Assembly: GCA_965214955.1 (NCBI GenBank)
Contig: CBDCCU010000007.1
Span: 1 to 64,000 of the forward strand
Source of the DNA: Aliikangiella sp965214955
Lineage (GTDB): Bacteria > Pseudomonadota > Gammaproteobacteria > Enterobacterales > Kangiellaceae
DNA: 64,000 bases
Direction of reading: 5' to 3'
Part shown: one piece after another, positions 54,353 to 61,568 of the stretch
Position numbering within the stretch: the first letter of the stretch is position 1
Layout of the letters: every line of letters starts with the position of its first letter
Notes under the pieces: model-generated
What the model was told of the DNA's origin: nothing
The model's input: the letters and a program-made list of their open reading frames with translations, nothing else
Databases searched by the model: none
Made by a program: the position numbers and the translations under genes

Positions 54353-56722
54353 ATGGTGATTAGTTCAATTAAACAATACTCACACTGGTTACATGGGCAA
54401 TGGCCTGCGGGTGAAGTTGAAAAGCTACCATTGGTTAATCAAGATGGTACAACCAATATTGCTGGTGTTTATGTTGTTGGTGATTTAACTGGCGTACCAC
54501 TGCTTAAATTTTCTGCCGACAGTGGCACCCGCGCGGTTGAACATTTTAGTCAAAGCGAGAAGTTTGCCGCTCGAACAAAACAAGCCGATATTCACGATCT
54601 GGTGATTATTGGTGGTGGTGTAAGCGGCTATGCCGCAGCCATTGAAGCAAAAAAGCGTGGGCTTGATTTTGTATTGCTCGAAGCCTCAGAAGCTTTTGCA
54701 ACTATTAAAAACTTTCCCAACAAAAAGCCAATTTTCACCTACCCTAATTCAATGCAACCTAAAGGTGAATTTCAGTTTGGCGAAAAAGATAATACCAAAG
54801 AAAAACTATTGGCTAACTTAAAACTTAAAGCCGATGAACTTGCTATTAGCCCCAAAATACAAAACGCTACTCATATTAAGCGCCGTAAAAAATGGATTGA
54901 TGTTGCAATCGAAAACGAGCCTACCATTAAAGCCCATAACGTTATTGTCGCTATTGGCCGCTCGGGCAATTATCGAAAGCTTAACATTGAAGGTGAAAGC
55001 AAAGCCAAGGTAGTTAACCGTTTGCACGATCCGCAAAAATATAATGGCAAAAGAACACTGATTGTTGGCGGTGGTGACAGTGCGTTAGAAGCGGCTATAT
55101 CTATTGCGAAAAACTCAATCGCGAAAGCCTCAACCGCGAAAACCCAGCCAACTCAAGAAAAAACACCTTTAGTCAGTTTGGTGTATCGTAAAAGTGAGTT
55201 TAATCGTGCTAAGCCCGAAAATGTTAAGCAACTTCTTGCGCTTGAAAGTGAGGGAAAAATTGCAATCTTTCGCGCTGCACAGGTTAAGCAAATACAAGAT
55301 GAATCAGTACTAATAGAAAGCAAAACTCAAGGTTTAATCACCCTGTCTAATGATTCAGTACTCACTTTAATCGGCAGAGAAGCACCACTAGACTTTTTTA
55401 GGCGTAGCGGTATAGACATTAAAGGCGAAACCAAACCATTGGGCTGGCTATTTTTAAGTTTATTTTTCCTCTTTGCCGTTGGCCTATACGACTGGAAAAA
55501 CTATGGGTTTCTTAACGGTATTTGGGGACTGACCCAATACCCTGATCAATTTCCAAATTTAATTGCTGGTTTAGGTGACTGGTGGCAAGCACAAGTAAAC
55601 GACCGCTCAAGCCTTATTGGCACTATGGTTGTTTCAATGAAAAGCCGCTCGTTTTACTACACCCTACTTTACACCAGTTGCATTGCTATATTTGGATGGC
55701 AACGCATAAAACGCCGTAAAACTCGCTATGTTACCGTGCAAACCTATTGTTTGTTTTTAATTCAATTTATCCCTTTATTTGTACTACCAGAAATACTATT
55801 ACCTTGGGCTGGATACAATGGACTTTTCGATGCAGGCACTATGCGCACCATTGTTGATAATTTATTCCCAAGCTATATTTCAGTTGAAGCTTTAGCGCAG
55901 CAGCAATGGCCCGACTGGGGACACCCAAGAGCCTATTGGCATGCTTATGGGTTTATTCTTGCCTGGCCGCTTAATGTTTATAATGTATTTACACCAACAC
56001 CTATGACGGGTTGGCTAATCATTAGCTTTATTCAAACCTTTATTATTATTCCCGCGCTTATCTATAAATATGGCAAAGGCGCCTACTGTGGTTGGATATG
56101 CTCTTGCGGCGCTTTGGCTGAAACTTTAGGAGATACCCAGCGCCACAAAATGCCCCATGGCACTTTTTGGAATAAATTAAACTTAATTGGTCAAGTGCTA
56201 TTGCTGGTTGCATTTTTACTATTAATGATTAGGGTTTATGGTTGGATATTTCCCGAAAGCTGGCTCAGTCAATCATTCGACTTATTACTTAAAGGTGAAA
56301 ACAGCGATTACAAATTGGTTAACCCCTTAAGCTGGAAATGGACGGTCGATGTATTACTTGGTGGCATTTTAGGGGTTGGACTTTACTTTAAATATTCTGG
56401 ACGAGTATGGTGCCGATTTGCCTGTCCACTGGCGGCATTAATGAATATTTATACCCGCTTTAGCCGCTTTAGAATATTTGCCAACAAAGATAAATGTATT
56501 AGTTGCAATGTATGCACCAGTGTTTGCCACCAAGGTATTGATATTATGAGCTTTGCCAATAAAGGCGAGCCAATGGCCGATCCACAATGTGTGCGCTGTT
56601 CAGCCTGTGTGCAAAGCTGTCCAACCCAAGTATTACAATTTGGCGAGATTGATAAAGCAAGCGGCAAGCCGATTAAGTTTGATCAACTTCAAGCCATTCC
56701 TATTGATGTCACACATCAATAG
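54353..56722 (+). CDS. Membrane flavin/NAD(P)-binding oxidoreductase fused to NosR/NapH-like [4Fe-4S] domain
   Basis: 789 residues. Residues ~35-65 look like the C-terminal FAD loop of thioredoxin-reductase-type enzymes (GVYVVGDLTGVPLLKFSADSG) placed before the FAD-binding Rossmann motif (LVIIGGGVSGYAAAIEAKKRG, 83-103), so the flavin domain appears permuted. A second Rossmann motif GGGDSALEA is near 238, followed by a Ser/Ala/Lys-rich insert. Then come TM helices from about 364 onward, CGWICSCGAL near 578, CRFACPLAALM near 687 and two ferredoxin motifs CISCNVCTSVC (~714) and CVRCSACVQSC (~746). It could pass NAD(P)H electrons through the membrane or to the radical-SAM enzyme downstream. Confidence 0.8.
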   Translation: MVISSIKQYSHWLHGQWPAGEVEKLPLVNQDGTTNIAGVYVVGDLTGVPLLKFSADSGTRAVEHFSQSEKFAARTKQADIHDLVIIGGGVSGYAAAIEAKKRGLDFVLLEASEAFATIKNFPNKKPIFTYPNSMQPKGEFQFGEKDNTKEKLLANLKLKADELAISPKIQNATHIKRRKKWIDVAIENEPTIKAHNVIVAIGRSGNYRKLNIEGESKAKVVNRLHDPQKYNGKRTLIVGGGDSALEAAISIAKNSIAKASTAKTQPTQEKTPLVSLVYRKSEFNRAKPENVKQLLALESEGKIAIFRAAQVKQIQDESVLIESKTQGLITLSNDSVLTLIGREAPLDFFRRSGIDIKGETKPLGWLFLSLFFLFAVGLYDWKNYGFLNGIWGLTQYPDQFPNLIAGLGDWWQAQVNDRSSLIGTMVVSMKSRSFYYTLLYTSCIAIFGWQRIKRRKTRYVTVQTYCLFLIQFIPLFVLPEILLPWAGYNGLFDAGTMRTIVDNLFPSYISVEALAQQQWPDWGHPRAYWHAYGFILAWPLNVYNVFTPTPMTGWLIISFIQTFIIIPALIYKYGKGAYCGWICSCGALAETLGDTQRHKMPHGTFWNKLNLIGQVLLLVAFLLLMIRVYGWIFPESWLSQSFDLLLKGENSDYKLVNPLSWKWTVDVLLGGILGVGLYFKYSGRVWCRFACPLAALMNIYTRFSRFRIFANKDKCISCNVCTSVCHQGIDIMSFANKGEPMADPQCVRCSACVQSCPTQVLQFGEIDKASGKPIKFDQLQAIPIDVTHQ

Positions 56723-56757
56723 ATATCACGCATCAATAAATGTGAGAGATAATTATT

Positions 56758-57507
56758 ATGTTAAAAGGTCAAAAAATTTCAGCCATTATTCCAGCGCTAA
56801 ATGAAGAGCAAGCGATTGGCAAGGTTGTTTCACATTTAGTTAACTTAAAAGATCTTAATAACCAGCCGATTATCGACGATGTTATCGTTTGTGATAATGG
56901 CTCTGGTGATAAAACCGCAATGGTAGCAAAGCAGTATGGCGCGCGAGTTGTATCCCAAACTCAACCTGGATATGGAATAGCTTGCCTAACCGCAATAAGC
57001 GCACTTAACCCTTGTGACATCGTATTATTTGTTGATGGTGATGACTCTTGTTTTGTTGAACAATCAAAACTGCTGCTAAACGGAATTATTGATGGCGACG
57101 ACCTTGCCATTGGTTCGCGCGTTTTAGGAAAAATAGAAAAAGGTGCTTTAACTCCAGTACAACAATTTGGTAACTGGTTAGCTTCTCAACTGATCAATCT
57201 ATTTTGGCAATACAAAACCACTGACTTAGGTCCATTTAGAGCCATTAGGTATAACATTTTAAAACAGTTATCAATGCAAGACACGGCTTTTGGCTGGACC
57301 GTTGAAATGCAAATTAAAGCAATACAACTGGGTTTAAACATAGGTGAATATCCCGTGGACTCAAAAATAAGAATTGGTCATTCTAAAATAAGCGGCACCA
57401 TAAGCGGCTCAATTAAAGCGGGTATTGGAATATTATCAACCATTGCCATACTACGCATAAAACAGCGCAAAATGCGTAAACAGTTTGCCTTGGAAAACTC
57501 ATTATGA
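56758..57507 (+). CDS. Glycosyltransferase family 2, polyprenyl-phosphate-hexose-synthase-like
   Basis: 249 residues, single GT-A domain without C-terminal TM segments. Nucleotide-binding start ISAIIPALNEEQAIGKVVSHL, DDVIVCDNGSGDKT, the metal motif LFVDGDDS, GSRVLGKIEKGAL, TTDLGPFRAIRY and WTVEMQIKA. These are shared with bacterial/archaeal DPM1-like enzymes that load a sugar onto polyprenyl phosphate. Ends with ATGA overlapping the DUF2064 gene, so translation is coupled. It could provide a lipid-linked (arseno)sugar for the GT-C enzyme upstream; that is inference. Confidence 0.85.
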   Translation: MLKGQKISAIIPALNEEQAIGKVVSHLVNLKDLNNQPIIDDVIVCDNGSGDKTAMVAKQYGARVVSQTQPGYGIACLTAISALNPCDIVLFVDGDDSCFVEQSKLLLNGIIDGDDLAIGSRVLGKIEKGALTPVQQFGNWLASQLINLFWQYKTTDLGPFRAIRYNILKQLSMQDTAFGWTVEMQIKAIQLGLNIGEYPVDSKIRIGHSKISGTISGSIKAGIGILSTIAILRIKQRKMRKQFALENSL

Positions 57508-58241
57508 CCGAGCCCACCCTTGTTATTTTCTGCAAATGGCCTCGGCTTCATAAAGGTAAGCAGCGCCTAGCAAAAACTATTGGTGCAGAAAAGGCTTACC
57601 AGTTAGCAAAGCTGCTTTTTAATTGTGCCTTAGAAGATGCCCTAAATTGGGAAGGCGAAGTAGTACTTACCTTAGATGAGCAGGCCGATATTGATGAAGT
57701 AAATCAACTAATTAGTAATAAACAACAAGCGATACAGGCGCAAAATTTAGCACCTAAAAAACCATCTAAACACATTTTTGTTTTAACCCAGCCGCAAGGC
57801 AATTTAGGGCAACGGATTAATCACATTGATCAAACATTGCGCGCTCAAGGGCGATCTCAGCTTGTTTTTATTGGCACTGATTCACCTCTTCTTAATCCTT
57901 TTTATTATCAGCAGGTAAAAACCCAGCTTAAATCATCAAATGTGGTATTAAGCAAAGCCGATGATGGCGGTGTTATTATTATGGCCAATAACAAAGCTTG
58001 GCCCGACTTAACTCATTTGCCGTGGAGTGAAAGCACATTAGCCGAAAAGTTAAGTCATCTCTGTATTCAATCTAATTTAACCCTAGAATATATTGACTCG
58101 GGCTTTGATGTCGATATTGAGCCCGAACTCAGCAAGCTACTTACTAAGCTTAACAAAGATGTTCGCCCAGCAAGAAGAGCGCTACACCAGTGGCTAATTC
58201 ATTATTTTAATCAAAAACAGGAACTCAGTGATGTTGGATGA
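57504..58241 (+). CDS. DUF2064 (TIGR04282-type, arsenosugar-associated) transferase
   Basis: 245 residues with a CofC/GlmU-like nucleotidyltransferase fold: LVIFCKWPRLHKGKQRLAKTIG at the N-terminus (the P-x-x-GKxR substrate loop), QPQGNLGQRI, VFIGTDSPLLNPFYY (metal-binding Asp), SKADDGGVIIMA, LPWSESTLAEKL and SGFDVDIEPEL. This family is known from gene neighbourhoods with ArsM/ArsS radical-SAM proteins and is annotated as an arsenosugar biosynthesis transferase. Its fold suggests it may make an NDP-sugar from a sugar-1-phosphate rather than transfer a sugar directly. Start overlaps the GT2 stop (ATGA) and its stop overlaps the arsM start. Confidence 0.88.
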   Translation: MTEPTLVIFCKWPRLHKGKQRLAKTIGAEKAYQLAKLLFNCALEDALNWEGEVVLTLDEQADIDEVNQLISNKQQAIQAQNLAPKKPSKHIFVLTQPQGNLGQRINHIDQTLRAQGRSQLVFIGTDSPLLNPFYYQQVKTQLKSSNVVLSKADDGGVIIMANNKAWPDLTHLPWSESTLAEKLSHLCIQSNLTLEYIDSGFDVDIEPELSKLLTKLNKDVRPARRALHQWLIHYFNQKQELSDVG

Positions 58242-59278
58242 TGTTAAAAAATTATTATGGCAAAGTATTAGAACAATCGAGCGACTTACAAACCAATGCC
58301 TGTTGCACCGACGATGACATACCCAATTTTGTTAAAACGGCACTTTCTAATATTCACGATGAAGTATTAGCCCGCTATTATGGTTGCGGCCTAGTGGCTC
58401 CCGAAGCACTAACTGATTGCCATATTTTAGATTTAGGCAGTGGCTCGGGCAGAGATTGCTACGCCCTTGCACAAGTGGTTGGCGAACAAGGTAAAATTGT
58501 TGGTGTCGATATGACCGACGAACAGCTCAATGTGGCTAATAAACACATTGAATATCATCGCCAAAAGTTTGGTTTTGCACAATCGAATGTTAGTTTTCAA
58601 AAGGGCTATTTAGAACAACTCGATAAGCTCAATCTTAATGAGCAAAGTTTTGATGTGATTGTTTCTAACTGCGTGATTAATTTATCAACCGATAAAAAAG
58701 CCGTATTACAGCAAGCTTACCGCTTACTTAAGTCTGGCGGTGAAATTTACTTTTCGGATGTTTACGCTGATCGCCGTATTCCACAATCTTTAGTAGCAGA
58801 TCCATTACTTTATGGTGAATGTTTAAGTGGCGCTCTTTACTGGAGTGATTTTCTTAACTTGGCTAAAAGCTGTGGCTTTCTAGAGCCTCGCCTAGTGAGC
58901 AGCAGGCAAATAACCATTGATAATGACGAGATTATTAACAGGGTTAATGGCATTAATTTTTATTCTGCCACTTACCGACTATTTAAAGTAGATAACCTTG
59001 AAAGCCAAGGTGAAAACTATGGTCAACAAGTCACTTACAAAGGCACAATAGATAATCACAAAGCGCAATTTAACCTCGATGAGAACAACACATTTATTAC
59101 CAATAAACCAACCAATATTGATGGTAACACTTGGAAAATACTGCAACAGTCTCGCTTTAAAACACACTTTAGTTTTAATGGTAATTTCGATACCCATTTA
59201 GGTGCTTTTTCTAACCAGAATACCGCGTTTCCTTTTACCCACTCAGTCAGCAACAAGCAAACAGGCGGATGCTGTTAA
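58238..59278 (+). CDS. arsM: Arsenite S-adenosylmethionine methyltransferase ArsM
   Basis: 346 residues (ATG 58241 is an equally good start). Methylates As(III) up to dimethyl species. All four conserved cysteines are present: Cys22 in TNACCTDD, Cys50 in RYYGCGLV, Cys145 in VSNCVINLS and Cys195 in YGECLSGALYW. Their spacings (28 between the first two, 50 between the last two) equal those of characterised ArsM enzymes (C44/C72 and C174/C224). SAM-binding ILDLGSGSGRDCYALA (64-77) and VGVDMTDEQL. The C-terminal ArsM domain runs from SATYRLFKVDNLE to the terminal GGCC. Overlaps the preceding stop and ends in TAATG with the radical-SAM gene. High confidence. Confidence 0.95.
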   Translation: MMLKNYYGKVLEQSSDLQTNACCTDDDIPNFVKTALSNIHDEVLARYYGCGLVAPEALTDCHILDLGSGSGRDCYALAQVVGEQGKIVGVDMTDEQLNVANKHIEYHRQKFGFAQSNVSFQKGYLEQLDKLNLNEQSFDVIVSNCVINLSTDKKAVLQQAYRLLKSGGEIYFSDVYADRRIPQSLVADPLLYGECLSGALYWSDFLNLAKSCGFLEPRLVSSRQITIDNDEIINRVNGINFYSATYRLFKVDNLESQGENYGQQVTYKGTIDNHKAQFNLDENNTFITNKPTNIDGNTWKILQQSRFKTHFSFNGNFDTHLGAFSNQNTAFPFTHSVSNKQTGGCC

Positions 59279-60186
59279 TGAGTTTGGTAAAAAGCGACAG
59301 TTGGCAATTGACTCCTACTGGGGAAGCAAGGGGTTATATTGAACCGCACGAGCTTAAAGAAGTTTGGTTTCACACAGGTACTCGTTGCAACTTAGAGTGT
59401 GACTTTTGTTTAGAAGGCGCCAGCCCATCGGATAAACGATTACAAGCTCCGCGCTTTGAGGAAGTTAAACCCTTTATTGATGAAGCGGTAAAATTAGGCG
59501 CAAAGCAGTTTTCATTTACTGGTGGCGAGCCATTTTTGATCAAAGACTTTATCAAGATTATTCACTATGCCTCAAAGTTTAATCCTTGTCTGGTTTTAAC
59601 CAATGGCACAAGCTCACCATTAAAGCGCTTAAAAGAATTACAGATAAATAAAGATCATCACCCTATTTCGTTTAGAGTAAGCCTCGACTACCCCGATGCC
59701 AAACGTCATAACCTTGGTCGCGGCACAGGTAACTTTGAACAAGCGATTTTAGGATTAAAAAAACTGTACGCTAGCGGATATTCAGTATCGGTAGCAAGGC
59801 ATCAAGAAAAAGATGAAAATACCGGCTCGGTCGAAACACAGTTTAAACAACTTTTTGATTTAATTGGCCTGCCCCAATCAACCAATATTGTTGCTTTTCC
59901 AGATTTTTTACGTCCCGGTTCAATTCCTGAAGTACCCCATATAACGACAAGCTGTATGACAAAATACCAAACCCAGCAGCAACGCGAAAATTATATGTGT
60001 GCCAGCTCAAAAATGATCATCAAAAAAGATAATCAAATGCAAGTTTATGCCTGCACTTTAGTTGATGATGATGAAGATTATTATTTAGGCAACTCACTGC
60101 AAGACAGCTTGTCACAAAGGATAAGCATGAAACATCACCGCTGCTATAGCTGCTTTGCCTTTGGCGCAAGTTGTAGTGAAGGTTAA
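59278..60186 (+). CDS. Radical-SAM enzyme, ArsS-like in context and C-terminal cysteine pattern
   Basis: 302 residues from the ATG that overlaps the arsM stop (TAATG); the frame opens three codons earlier, inside arsM. The [4Fe-4S]/SAM motif is C37-N-L-E-C41-D-F-C44, and GGEP is at 82-85 in SFTGGEPFLI. The C-terminal third has extra cysteines (TTSCMTKY, YMCASSK, VYACTLVDD, RCYSCFAFGASCSEG) that could hold an auxiliary cluster or bind arsenic. The final C-x2-C-x5-C block resembles the CxxCxAGAGSSC end of ArsS, which attaches a 5'-deoxyadenosyl group to dimethylarsinous acid, but the N-terminal half is not the standard ArsS sequence. So ArsS-like function is inferred from context, not proven. 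Confidence 0.75.
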   Translation: MSLVKSDSWQLTPTGEARGYIEPHELKEVWFHTGTRCNLECDFCLEGASPSDKRLQAPRFEEVKPFIDEAVKLGAKQFSFTGGEPFLIKDFIKIIHYASKFNPCLVLTNGTSSPLKRLKELQINKDHHPISFRVSLDYPDAKRHNLGRGTGNFEQAILGLKKLYASGYSVSVARHQEKDENTGSVETQFKQLFDLIGLPQSTNIVAFPDFLRPGSIPEVPHITTSCMTKYQTQQQRENYMCASSKMIIKKDNQMQVYACTLVDDDEDYYLGNSLQDSLSQRISMKHHRCYSCFAFGASCSEG

Positions 60187-60226
60187 TTGTTTAACCGTTA
60201 TTTTATTGACTTTAGTTGAGATTATT

Positions 60227-60652
60227 ATGAAAAAAATACTCTTTTTATGCACGGGAAATTCCTGCCGCAGCCAAATGGCAGAAGGTTTTTGCCGTGATTT
60301 ACAATCGGATAAGTTTATGAGTTATTCTGCGGGAATTACTGCCCACGGTTTAAATCCTTATGCGGTTAAAGTGATGTCAGAAAGTGGTATTGATATTACC
60401 ACTCAAAGCTCTAAAGTATTAGACGAACTGAAAGACATCAACTTTGATTATATCGTTACCGTTTGCGACAATGCCGCCCAAACCTGCCCAACCTTTTCCC
60501 CGCAATCTCAAGTAATCCACCATCAGTTTGATGATCCACCGGTCTTAGCAAAAAATGCTAAAACTGAATCAGAAATTCTTGTACACTTTCGCCAAGTTAG
60601 AAACGAAATAAAAAGCTGGGTAAACCAACTGCCTCACAATCTCAGCCTTTAG
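60227..60652 (+). CDS. arsC: Arsenate reductase, thioredoxin-coupled LMW-phosphatase type
   Basis: Reduces As(V) to As(III), giving the ArsM substrate. The frame opens 24 codons upstream, inside the radical-SAM gene, but ATG 60227 gives the true start MKKILFLCTGNSCRSQMAEG (141 residues). The P-loop is C8-T-G-N-S-C13-R. The relay pair Cys80/Cys87 is in VTVCDNAAQTCP, with the same spacing as Cys10/Cys82/Cys89 of the plasmid pI258 enzyme. HHQFDDPP follows as in this family. Having all three redox cysteines separates it from ordinary tyrosine phosphatases. Confidence 0.92.
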   Translation: MKKILFLCTGNSCRSQMAEGFCRDLQSDKFMSYSAGITAHGLNPYAVKVMSESGIDITTQSSKVLDELKDINFDYIVTVCDNAAQTCPTFSPQSQVIHHQFDDPPVLAKNAKTESEILVHFRQVRNEIKSWVNQLPHNLSL

Positions 60653-60662
60653 GAGAAATACA

Positions 60663-61511
60663 ATGCTTGCGATTATCGGTGGAACGGGTCTTTACCAGAT
60701 AGATAAAATTACGGTTAAAGAAAAAATTAACGTCACCACCCGATTTGGCAAGCCCTCTGCCGAGGTTATCAAGGGAGAATATCAAGGACGTGAAGTATTA
60801 TTTTTACCTCGTCATGGTAACAGTCATCAACTTTTACCTTCTGAGGTAAATTATCGCGCTAATATTTACGCTTTAAAAAAGCTTGGTGCAACACAAATTA
60901 TTGGTGTTTCTGCGGTAGGCAGTTTGCGTGAAGCAATTAAACCTGGCGATTTAAGCATACCCAGCCAGTATTTTGACTTTATTAAAGGCAATCGAGAAAA
61001 AACCTTTTTTGGCAAAGGCTTAGTTGCCCATGTTTCAACCGCAACACCCACCTGTAGCTCACTGGCAAATGACATTGTTAATGCGGCAAAAACAATCAAT
61101 ATTAACATTCATCAAGAACAAACCTACGCCGCCGTTGATGGACCAAGACTAGGCACCAAAGCCGAAAGTTTATTTTTGCGTAATGCAGCAGGTTGCGACT
61201 TGGTAGGTATGACCAATGTGCCCGAAGCCTTTCTTGCTCGTGAAGCACAAATTAGCTATTGCACCATTGCCATTGCCACTGATTATGACTGTTGGAAAGA
61301 TGATCCCGATGAGCATGTAACCGTTGAAAAAGTGATCCAGCGATATGGCGCCAGCTTAGCAAAAGCGCAAAATGTTTTACTGGCTTATTTATCAAGCCCA
61401 CCAACAGAATGTACCGATGGCTGTCGAACCAGCTTGGCTAGTGCATTGCTATCGGAACCCAGTTCCTTAAATGAGTCTCAAACACGTTTGTTGAATATTC
61501 TACAAAAATAG
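60663..61511 (+). CDS. mtnP: 5'-methylthioadenosine phosphorylase-like enzyme (MTAP family)
   Basis: 282 residues. LAIIGGTGLYQID and FLPRHGNSHQLLPSEVNYRANI (phosphate/ribose site), VSAVGSLREAIKPGDLSIP, VDGPRLGTKAES, and VGMTNVPEAFLAREAQ. The adenine-binding Asp pair is D207-Y-D209 in IATDYDCWKDD, equivalent to Asp220/Asp222 of human MTAP. This favours adenine nucleosides over methylthioinosine. AGGAG lies 6 nt before the ATG. The C-terminal Cys-containing segment TECTDGCRTSLASAL is also MTAP-like. As last gene of the arsenic operon it could cleave MTA or 5'-deoxyadenosine, or the isosteric dimethylarsinoyl-adenosine. Confidence 0.85.
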   Translation: MLAIIGGTGLYQIDKITVKEKINVTTRFGKPSAEVIKGEYQGREVLFLPRHGNSHQLLPSEVNYRANIYALKKLGATQIIGVSAVGSLREAIKPGDLSIPSQYFDFIKGNREKTFFGKGLVAHVSTATPTCSSLANDIVNAAKTININIHQEQTYAAVDGPRLGTKAESLFLRNAAGCDLVGMTNVPEAFLAREAQISYCTIAIATDYDCWKDDPDEHVTVEKVIQRYGASLAKAQNVLLAYLSSPPTECTDGCRTSLASALLSEPSSLNESQTRLLNILQK

Positions 61512-61515
61512 TAAA

Positions 61516-61556
61516 AAAAGTGTTCAGCTTGTAAAAAAACAACGCAGAACACTTTT
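61516..61556. terminator. Bidirectional terminator at the end of the arsenosugar-like operon
   Basis: AAAAGTGTTC / GAACACTTTT, a 10-bp perfect stem with a 21-nt loop, between the convergent stops of mtnP and the carboxypeptidase gene; it marks the operon end. Confidence 0.75.
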
Positions 61557-61568
61557 GCTACTTGGGAT

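Noticed and set aside
59278..61511. Arsinothricin biosynthesis (ArsL-type radical SAM plus ArsM) instead of arsenosugar
   Set aside because: MTA release by an ArsL-type reaction would explain the MTAP, but the several glycosyltransferases, the DUF2064 protein and the ArsS-like cysteine tail fit arsenosugar better, and no ArsN-type acetyltransferase is present. Kept only as an alternative.
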